Shown one piece after another: positions 1 through 6,600 of a DNA stretch of 7,587 bases. The DNA lies in NCBI GenBank assembly GCA_027083015.1, contig JALWQS010000039.1:1-7587 (forward strand). Reading direction: 5' to 3'. The DNA is from Candidatus Woesearchaeota archaeon (lineage in GTDB: Archaea > Nanobdellota > Nanobdellia > Woesearchaeales > UBA11576). How positions within the stretch are numbered: the first letter of the stretch is position 1; each line of letters starts with the position of its first letter. A program made the position numbers and the translations under genes. The notes under the pieces are model-generated. The model was not told the DNA's origin, searched no databases, and saw nothing but the letters and a program-made list of their open reading frames with translations.

Positions 1-5
1 CCGAT

Positions 6-10
6 TGAGG
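6..10 (+). promoter_or_regulatory. Shine-Dalgarno site for the DGC gene
   Basis: TGAGG lies 8 nt before the ATG at 19. It supports that start even though the reading frame stays open further upstream to the window edge. Confidence 0.5.
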
Positions 11-18
11 ATATAAAT

Positions 19-456
19 ATGGATTCTGCAAGGAACACCATAATCAAACAACACGAACAGTTCGGGAAGACCATCAGCGTCAATGGCTGTTTCGGAAGCT
101 CAAATATTGGGCAGAAAGCAGGTTTTATCGCAAGAGAGATTGTTCAGAAGATTCCCAATGCCTTTATGCGATGTCCGATAGCAGCATTTCCTGAGATTGA
201 AGGACCGACGCAAGTTCTTCTGCATGATGATTTTCATGTTGTTATCGACGGTTGTAAGGCAAGATGTCTTGCAAAGAGTTATGAAAAACTTGGTTTAAAA
301 GTTGATTTGAGTTATGCTTTAGATGAACATTTTTCTTGTGAGAAAAAGCCCGGGCCGGATTTTGATGAAGAGAAGATGAAAGAGATCGCTGAGAAGATTA
401 TTGTTGATATAAATAAAAAAATATTAGGAACATCGGAGGATAAGAATGGCTCATGA
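19..456 (+). CDS. DGC-domain putative zinc-binding protein
   Basis: This is a small soluble protein of 145 residues matching the DGC-domain family (putative zinc-binding, PF08859 as I recall it). The family's naming motif Asp-Gly-Cys is at residues 77-79 (VVIDGC), followed by Cys83. The N-terminal family signature, a Cys followed by SSNIGQ, sits at 24-32. Other conserved-looking metal ligands are Cys52, His104 and Cys107. The biochemical role of the family is not firmly known; zinc or other thiophilic metal binding is inferred from the cysteines. The ATG at 19 is preceded by TGAGG at 6-10 with good spacing, but the frame is open to the window's left edge, so a longer protein is possible. The 3' end overlaps the CDF gene by 11 bp, implying translational coupling in a metal operon. 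Confidence 0.85.
   Translation: MDSARNTIIKQHEQFGKTISVNGCFGSSNIGQKAGFIAREIVQKIPNAFMRCPIAAFPEIEGPTQVLLHDDFHVVIDGCKARCLAKSYEKLGLKVDLSYALDEHFSCEKKPGPDFDEEKMKEIAEKIIVDINKKILGTSEDKNGS
435..439 (+). promoter_or_regulatory. Strong Shine-Dalgarno site for the CDF gene
   Basis: GGAGG lies 6 nt before the ATG at 446, inside the 3' end of the DGC gene. It fixes the CDF start and shows that the two overlapping genes are read from one transcript with independent initiation. Confidence 0.8.
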
Positions 457-1327
457 TCATGGTCACACAAAAAAGATAGGGTGGACGATTGTCCTCAATC
501 TTATAATAACAGTATCAGAATACCTGGGCGGAATATTCTCAGGCAGCCTTGCATTATTGTCAGATGCAGGTCATAACCTTTCAGATGTCTTATCTTTAAT
601 ATTGGGTTATCTGGGAGAGAGGATCTCACACAAGAAAGAGACAAAAGAGCATACCTTTGGTTTCAAAAGAACTGAAGTGTTCACTGCTTTGATCAACGCA
701 TTGCTCTTATGGGGAATAAGTGTTGCGATAATAATAGAGGCTATAAAACGGTTTGGAGGAAATCAAGAGATATCTTTAGGATTGATGATAGGTGTTGGTT
801 CCATAGGTTTGTTTGGTAATGTTTTTTCAGTCATGATCCTGAACAAAGAAAAAAACAAGAATGTTAACATGAGATCTGCATACCTGCACCTGTTTTATGA
901 TGCGATCTCAGCAGTAGGAGTGATTCTTACAGCAATAATAATCTATTATACAAAATTCTATGCTCTTGATATCTTTGTATCCATAGCTATCTCACTGATG
1001 ATATTCTGGGGAGGTGTTGGAGTGATAAAAGAATCATTGCACATATTTATGCAAGGAGTCCCGAAAGGAATGCTCTTTGATGATGTTTACCAGAATATAA
1101 AAGAAGTAAGAGGGGTTCAAAGCATCCATAACCTTCACGTATGGTCTATTAACAGCGAAGAATCATTCTTATCTTGCCATGTCTGTATCGACGGAAATGT
1201 CAAGAGGACTGATGATCTCATCAAGAGGATAACTAAGCTGCTGAGAGAGAAGTATCATGTTGAACATACAGCGATACAGATAGAGAAAGACAATATCTGC
1301 AAAGCAGAGACAGAACCTGCTGATTAA
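446..1327 (+). CDS. CDF-family cation efflux transporter (Zn2+-type)
   Basis: This is an inner-membrane divalent cation exporter of the cation diffusion facilitator family (CzcD/ZitB/ZnT-like), expected to exchange Zn2+ or similar ions for protons. At 293 residues it is a normal full length. Six membrane segments can be drawn at about 11-31, 35-56, 78-101, 111-132, 150-168 and 172-196. The intramembrane metal site is intact: His43 and Asp47 in segment 2 (DAGHNLSD) and His148 and Asp152 in segment 5 (HLFYD). The H-D/H-D arrangement is typical of zinc-transporting members. A short His-rich start (HDHGH, 3-7) and a cytoplasmic C-terminal domain (about 207-285, containing the family's HVW motif) are present. 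It overlaps the upstream gene and precedes the permease by 53 bp. Isoleucine is mostly encoded by ATA here, unlike in its neighbours. The family call is very secure; zinc specificity is inferred from the site residues. Confidence 0.97.
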   Translation: MAHDHGHTKKIGWTIVLNLIITVSEYLGGIFSGSLALLSDAGHNLSDVLSLILGYLGERISHKKETKEHTFGFKRTEVFTALINALLLWGISVAIIIEAIKRFGGNQEISLGLMIGVGSIGLFGNVFSVMILNKEKNKNVNMRSAYLHLFYDAISAVGVILTAIIIYYTKFYALDIFVSIAISLMIFWGGVGVIKESLHIFMQGVPKGMLFDDVYQNIKEVRGVQSIHNLHVWSINSEESFLSCHVCIDGNVKRTDDLIKRITKLLREKYHVEHTAIQIEKDNICKAETEPAD

Positions 1328-1334
1328 GGCAGGT
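1315..1334 (+). repeat. Perfect 6-bp inverted repeat spanning the CDF stop
   Basis: ACCTGC at 1315-1320 and GCAGGT at 1329-1334 can pair around an 8-nt loop that lies next to and over the TAA stop (1325-1327). The stem is short and no T-run follows, so it is not a convincing terminator. It could be an RNA stability or coupling element, or chance. Confidence 0.35.
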
Positions 1335-1368
1335 ATGTTGTCTAAAGAAAACGATAATTAGAATATAA

Positions 1369-1373
1369 GAGGT
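1369..1373 (+). promoter_or_regulatory. Shine-Dalgarno site for the permease gene
   Basis: GAGGT lies 7 nt before the ATG at 1381, a standard spacing, and sets the permease start. No clear TATA box is seen in the 53-bp gap, which supports co-transcription with the CDF gene. Confidence 0.65.
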
Positions 1374-1380
1374 AAACACT

Positions 1381-2493
1381 ATGGAAAGGAAAGACTGGAC
1401 TTTGATGATTTGGATCGTTATTGTTTTCGGAATATTATATTTTGTCCCTTCTCAGGCTGGATGGTTTCAGACTGCCATCCTATCTGCTTTTGATCTGTTG
1501 CATGATTATGCAGTAAAACACGTACTTACCTGCTTAGTACCTGCCCTATTTATCGCCGGAGCGATCGGAGTGTTTATCAAGAAAGAAAAAGTGATGAAGT
1601 ATTTAGGGCACGAAGCAAAGAAGTATATCTCTTATGGTGTCGCTTCTGTGTCTGGTTCTATCCTTGCTGTCTGTTCCTGCACTATCCTTCCTTTATTTGC
1701 AGGTATCAGGAAACGAGGTGCAGGTTTAGGGCCTGCAATAACCTTTTTATTTTCAGGACCTGCTATCAATATTGCAGCCATCTTTTTGACCATGAGTGTT
1801 CTTGGATTGAAGATTGGCCTGGCGCGAGTTACTGCTGCGATTTTGCTTTCTGTTCTTGTTGGTCTTTCTATGCAGTTGATATTTCGTGAAAAGGTCGATA
1901 AGGCTAAGCTGATCATCCAGGAGAGTGAAGAGTCTAAGATATCTAACATCGTTCTTTTGGTCTTTTTCAGCTTGATGATTGCAGTGTTGGTCGTGAATGG
2001 TCTTCAGATAGATAAGGTGATTAAGTATTCTTTGATGGGCTCTTTTACTGTTGCTGTTGTCGGTCTGGTCTGGTGGAAGTTTAAGGATCACATAATACAG
2101 AAATGGCTTGAGGAGACTTGGAGTTTTTCTAAACTGATCCTTCCTTTGTTGTTTATCGGTGTTTTCATTGCAGGTTTTATCATGCCTTTGCTTCCTGAAA
2201 GTCTTATAACTCAGTTGGTCGGGCATAATACTGTCATCGGGAATGTGATCGCTTCTGTTTTCGGTGCGTTCATGTATTTCTCTACTTTGACTGAGATTCC
2301 TATCCTGCAGGCTTTGATAGCTAAAGGTATGCATGCCGGACCTGCTTTAGCTTTATTGCTGGCTGGACCTAGCTTAAGTCTTCCTAACATGCTTGTTGTG
2401 CGTGGCGTGTTGGGCACTAAGAAGACGATTGTGTATGTCTCTCTTGTGATCGTGTATTCTACGATCGCTGGCTTGATCTTCGGTGCATTATGA
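1381..2493 (+). CDS. ArsP/DUF318-type permease (putative metal/metalloid exporter)
   Basis: This is a 370-residue polytopic membrane protein with about 10-11 hydrophobic segments, of the ArsP_1/DUF318 permease family (PF03773 as I recall it). The diagnostic first-half motif is present: Cys98-Ser-Cys100 followed by TILPLFAGI, a GAGLGP turn and SGPAIN at 125-130. The second half carries the pseudo-repeat counterpart STLTEIP at 301-307 and AGPSLSLPN at 328-336, consistent with an inverted or internal duplication fold. A cytoplasmic charged linker lies at about 169-187. Known relatives export trivalent organoarsenicals (Campylobacter ArsP) or are linked to Cu/Zn efflux (SO_0444 type). The substrate here cannot be read from sequence, though the neighbouring CDF and DGC genes favour a thiophilic metal or metalloid. 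CSC cysteines are likely substrate-binding. The gene closes a three-gene operon; the next gene has its own promoter. Confidence 0.94.
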   Translation: MERKDWTLMIWIVIVFGILYFVPSQAGWFQTAILSAFDLLHDYAVKHVLTCLVPALFIAGAIGVFIKKEKVMKYLGHEAKKYISYGVASVSGSILAVCSCTILPLFAGIRKRGAGLGPAITFLFSGPAINIAAIFLTMSVLGLKIGLARVTAAILLSVLVGLSMQLIFREKVDKAKLIIQESEESKISNIVLLVFFSLMIAVLVVNGLQIDKVIKYSLMGSFTVAVVGLVWWKFKDHIIQKWLEETWSFSKLILPLLFIGVFIAGFIMPLLPESLITQLVGHNTVIGNVIASVFGAFMYFSTLTEIPILQALIAKGMHAGPALALLLAGPSLSLPNMLVVRGVLGTKKTIVYVSLVIVYSTIAGLIFGAL

Positions 2494-2536
2494 GCCATAA
2501 GATTTTAAAGGCTATAGACAAGATTCAGGAGCAAGA

Positions 2537-2546
2537 TTTATTAATA
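2537..2546 (+). promoter_or_regulatory. TATA box, likely leaderless promoter
   Basis: TTTATTAATA is centred about 25 nt upstream of the ATG at 2567. That is the distance archaeal RNA polymerase uses between TATA box and transcription start, so the mRNA probably begins at or next to the ATG. No ribosome binding site is correctly placed: the only AGGAG (2527-2531) is 35 nt away. This separates the gene from the metal operon and favours ATG 2567 over the in-frame TTG at 2555. Confidence 0.6.
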
Positions 2547-2566
2547 AAGATTGTTTGGATTTTATC

Positions 2567-3490
2567 ATGCCTGTAAAAAAGAGGAAAAGGTCTATTAAGG
2601 GACATGCTAAGAAGAGCATAAAGCGTTCTAAGACTACAGGCCCTAAAAAGAGCAAGAAAAGGTCTCTCAGACCTAAGAATATGCCTAAAACTAAACCTTC
2701 TGAAGCGAAAGTTTCCAAAGCAAGCGACAATAAGGCAGCCCTTGTTCCTGTCTCTTCCTTGCCTATGAAGACTACGAGAGAATTTACGCTTAAGAAAAAT
2801 TATTACTACTTGATTTATTCTATTGGTTTTTTTCTTCTTGCTTTGGCAGTTTTTATTTTTGTTAAGAATATTATGGCTACTATCAGTTTAGAACCTGGCT
2901 CGACTAATGCCCCTTCTGAAATCCAGTTTTCTACTCCTACCAGTTCGGGTTCTTCTTTGACTGCAGAGGAGATGCTTGATCTGTTGAATAATTCAGGCAA
3001 GCTTGATCTTTTGCCTCCTGATTATAAGATCCAGATCTACTTTTATGATGATAAGGGTGTTGCTCGTCCTGACTTATATTTTACTTTTAGGGATGGTAAA
3101 GTGACTAAGGGCAAGCTTAAGGATTATGATCTTTCTATCTCTACCAATAGGGATCATATTCCTGAACTGAGGGAAAGCACTAATTTCTGTCTTATGATGG
3201 AGACTATCTGGGTTACTGATAAGGATATTAAGATTGAGTATGGTACTTCTAAATCTGATGTTTTTTCCCGTTATGGCGCCTTTGCTTCTGCTTGTATTCC
3301 TTCTGCTATCCAATCTGTCACGGGTTTTGCTTCGCTTATTGATGCGATGGCTAGTGCTGATGTCTGGAACTGGAAGAACTTTAAGGAAAAGGTTTCTAAG
3401 CCTGATGCTTTCTTCTGGTATGTGGTGCTTTTTATAGCTCTTCTTATTGGTGTCAGGTCTTATTTGGATATGATCAAGGATGGCTATTGA
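2567..3490 (+). CDS. Two-TM membrane protein with basic tail and large loop
   Basis: I do not recognise this 307-residue protein as a named family. The first 50 residues hold 21 Lys/Arg and one acidic residue, so this tail is almost certainly cytoplasmic. It is followed by a Ser/Ala-rich linker. A hydrophobic helix lies at about 81-99 and a second at 282-296, leaving a loop of about 180 residues that should be outside the cell by the positive-inside rule. The loop opens with a Ser/Thr/Pro-rich low-complexity stretch (110-130), then a folded-looking part (about 132-262) with alternating strands, a DGK turn at 176-178, the segment DYDLSIS at 187-192 and Cys208/Cys243. The order of elements at 153-240 is reminiscent of SCP2-like lipid-binding domains, a tentative resemblance only. 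The start at ATG 2567 is chosen because of the TATA box 25 nt upstream; an in-frame TTG at 2555 would add four residues. It may work with the acidic giant protein encoded downstream. Confidence 0.85.
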   Translation: MPVKKRKRSIKGHAKKSIKRSKTTGPKKSKKRSLRPKNMPKTKPSEAKVSKASDNKAALVPVSSLPMKTTREFTLKKNYYYLIYSIGFFLLALAVFIFVKNIMATISLEPGSTNAPSEIQFSTPTSSGSSLTAEEMLDLLNNSGKLDLLPPDYKIQIYFYDDKGVARPDLYFTFRDGKVTKGKLKDYDLSISTNRDHIPELRESTNFCLMMETIWVTDKDIKIEYGTSKSDVFSRYGAFASACIPSAIQSVTGFASLIDAMASADVWNWKNFKEKVSKPDAFFWYVVLFIALLIGVRSYLDMIKDGY

Positions 3491-3545
3491 GTTTTTATGG
3501 TCTAATATTGATTATTAAGCCAAAAAAACAAACAATTTTATCTAC

Positions 3546-3562
3546 TTAACAGTGGCTATTAA
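3546..3562 (+). promoter_or_regulatory. 17-bp imperfect palindrome, candidate operator
   Basis: TTAACAG at 3546-3552 and CTATTAA at 3556-3562 are inverted copies (6 of 7 pairs match) around a 3-bp centre. The element ends 8 bp before the TATA box at 3571, where archaeal activators or regulators usually bind. A factor is not identifiable, and in AT-rich DNA chance remains possible. Confidence 0.35.
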
Positions 3563-3564
3563 CC

Positions 3565-3580
3565 CAAAGATTTAAATATT
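3565..3580 (+). promoter_or_regulatory. BRE/TATA promoter of the giant protein gene
   Basis: A purine-rich BRE-like CAAAGA (3565-3570) abuts TTTAAATATT (3571-3580), a near-ideal archaeal TATA element. Transcription is expected to start near 3598-3602, giving a leader of roughly 35 nt that carries a ribosome binding site. This gene is therefore transcribed independently of the upstream membrane protein. Confidence 0.7.
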
Positions 3581-3616
3581 GTGCTCTCTCACTAATATAA
3601 TTATTTACTTCAATAC

Positions 3617-3631
3617 AGGTGTTTTAGGGGG
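3617..3631 (+). promoter_or_regulatory. Ribosome binding region with two candidate SD motifs
   Basis: AGGTG at 3617-3621 and AGGGGG at 3626-3631 both precede a double ATGATG (3634 and 3637). AGGTG matches the core of the archaeal anti-SD but is 12 nt from the first ATG. The G-run is only 2 nt from the first ATG and 5 nt from the second, so ATG 3637 may be the true start, shortening the protein by one residue. Confidence 0.5.
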
Positions 3632-3633
3632 TT

Positions 3634-6600
3634 ATGATGTCTGATAGAAATAATGATGGTAAGGATTCTAAAGACGACCTGAATAGGACTGATACGCTTT
3701 GGGCAATATCTGAAGAAAGCGATAGTTCTCAGGCTTCTGAAGCTGATTATCAGGAACAAGGCATTGATGAATACAATAATAAGGATGATAAACATAACTA
3801 TGAAAAGAAGATCACCCAAATAGGTATTCCTACATATGGCCCTGCTGCACCATCTGAACCTGTAGCCCAAGAACCTCAAAGACCCAAGAATAAGACCCTC
3901 TACGGGATACCAACTTATGATGAAAAGGCCAGGTTAAGCGCTGAAGAGGCTTTTAGAAAGGCCCGAGAGGCTGAAGCTGAAGCTCTGAGAAGGATGGAAG
4001 ATTATCGTGCCAGAGAAGAGATTTCAAGACTACAAGAACCTATCCAAGAAACACCTATCAGCCCTGTTGAAACTGCCAGTTATGGTGATACTCCTGGGAA
4101 AAGATTTGAAGAACAAGGCGTTCCTCAACAATTACAACCCGAACCTATTGAGGCGATAGAGGATAAGAGTCATAACCAGGATCTAGGCGTCCCTAAAGAA
4201 CCTTTTTTCCCTGAAGATACTGAAGAATTGTCTATGCTTGATGATGCCCGGGAAGATACTGATGGCCTTTACATCCATAGCTCCCAATTCAGGGTGAAAC
4301 CTGAAGAAAGAAGGATTGAGATCCAGATGAGCGTCCCTTCAGATCCTAACATTGATGAGGATGTTATCGATCGTGCCTTAGCGCAAGTGCCTGAAATCCC
4401 TTCTGAACAGACAAAAGTGTCTCCACCACCTATAGATCCTGCTTTATTAGCTCAGCAAAGAGCTACCGCTTCCGAAGAACCGATTGTGCCTGATGATGAG
4501 GAATTCTTTGTAAGACCTGAGGATAGGCTTCCTACCGACGAAGACATTGTCGTTTATCAGCCTCTAGATTCAGAGATTGAAGAATCTCCAGATGACCTCA
4601 CACCTGAATCCGGCTCTGATGCTGACGTTGGACCAGCTTTTGAAGAAGCCACCAGGTTACAGGATTTTAGGGATCAACAAGCGCTTAGGATGAAAAGTCA
4701 GACTTTTGAAGGGGAGACTCCTGCTGATGAGCTTGCTGACGTTTTTGATCGCAAGGCTGCTGAACAACTTTCTGATCGACAGGTTTCTGGAACTGCTGTT
4801 CCTGAAGAAGACTTATCTGAAGCTTGGCCTGTTGAAGCTGAAGGCGATATTCCTGAGACCCTGCCGGAGATTCAGATTCCTGAGCAAGTATCTTCGCTTC
4901 CTGAACAGGTATCTTCTCAAGAGAATGATACTTCTGAACTGGCTTTCAAGCCTACTGCTACTATGGAAAGCGTGAATATTGTTCCTGAATCTGTTGACCA
5001 AGATTCTGTTTCTCAACATTCTGAACATAAAGTGTATTCTGAAGAGGCTACTCGGGAGACTGAAATGTTTCCTGCTGTAGGTTCTGGACAGGAAGCTTCG
5101 GCTAAAGTTGATACAGGAACAAGACGCCCTGAAGATACTATGTCTAAATACTTAAAGAACAAGGGTGATGGTTTGGATGTTCAGATACCTGCTTCTGAAC
5201 GCAGATATTCTGTTCAAAGGATCAAACCCCAACCTTCTGATTTCCCTGAAAGTTCAGAAGGAACTGATGTTTTCCGTCGGGTCACTGAAGAGGCTGCTAA
5301 ACCTGATGTTTTTGATGCTGCTTTGCAGAAAGCTTCTGTTTCCAAAGTACCAGCTCCTGCTGAACAACCTGTTGCTGTTGATGAAAGGTCACAAGCTTCT
5401 GTTGCTTATTCCGTATCTGACACTGACAGATCTTTGGTCACTGAGGATGATGAAGATATCTATGACGACGATGATTCTTTAAAATCCCTGCTTACAAAGT
5501 TTGAGTTTGAACAGAAGAAGGGTTCATTAAAACCTGTTATAGATAAAGGCAGTATTACTCAACCAGGTTCTCCCGAAAACCTTGAGATGCAGAAAGTAAT
5601 CTCAAATTTAAGTAATATCTATGACAGGCATAAAGAAGTTGAGACACCAACGCCCGCTTCTGATGAGACGGGACGAACAGAAGAAGAGAAAGCTTTGCGC
5701 AGGATAAAGATAGAAAAGTATGCTATCGGTGCAGGAATTGTTAGCATTATCGGCGTTCTGGGCACTGCGGGTTATCTTTGGTTTACTAAACCAGGAACTC
5801 ACGAGACTAGTGCTGATAAGCCCAGTATTGCTGAAGTTGAACATAAGGCAGGTTCTCAGATGATACAGGCAGTCCCTAAAGTATCCAAGAATCTGGATGC
5901 TGGCATCATCGCACACCTCGATGCTGCTCTTCCTTCAGAAGATGAAGTTTTACCAGACGCAGCTTTACCTCTTGATAGTTCTTTAGATAAAGAAAGTTCT
6001 TTGGATGCGCTTGTCAGAGAAGAGAGCCATCCCAGCCATCCTAAAAAGATTAAAGAGCCTGTCGTTGCTCAGGCAAGGGTCAAGCCCAGCATTACTCCTA
6101 TTTCTCCTATAAAGACTTTACCAAAAGCTTCAAATCCCAGCGTCGTGAAAGGCAATTCCGATCATACTGGAAGCTTGGATATTCCTAAGAAGTATGAAAG
6201 TTCTTTCCGTCAGGATTTTTATGAGCGCCTTGTCAGAGAGACTGGTAAGACGGAATTTACAAGGCAGGACCTGATCAATATCGTCGTCGGATGGGCTAAG
6301 AAGGATCTTGAAGAGAAATATTCTGAGAAAGTTGAACGTATCTACCATTATAAGAGTGAAAGGGCTAGAAGAAAGATACTTAAGCATATTGTTGAGAAGA
6401 AGCTTTACAGGACCGCTTATCATCTTCTTTTGGAAGAGACGGGTATGGATTTTGATTGGCTCATCGGCTATAAAGGCAGGAACAGGCATAAGTCCTTGGA
6501 CCTTAGGAAGTTGATGCCTGCTTCTGAATCTGAAGTTCCTAAGCTTTCCAAAAGAATAAGGCATCTTTGGTACCTTGCTGGAGAGCGCAAGAAGCATCAG

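Noticed and set aside
1315..1334. The inverted repeat at the CDF stop as an intrinsic terminator
   Set aside because: The stem is only 6 bp and is not followed by a T-run. The downstream permease has its own SD but no clear promoter, so termination here would be unlikely.
1753..2334. 193-codon open frame on the minus strand inside the permease gene
   Set aside because: It lies wholly within a secure membrane protein gene, its translation is polar and low-quality with no family motifs, and no promoter or SD supports it.
3491..3633. A small RNA or tRNA gene in the gap before the giant gene
   Set aside because: No cloverleaf or stable GC-containing fold is visible; the AT-rich sequence is explained by the palindrome, promoter and ribosome binding site.
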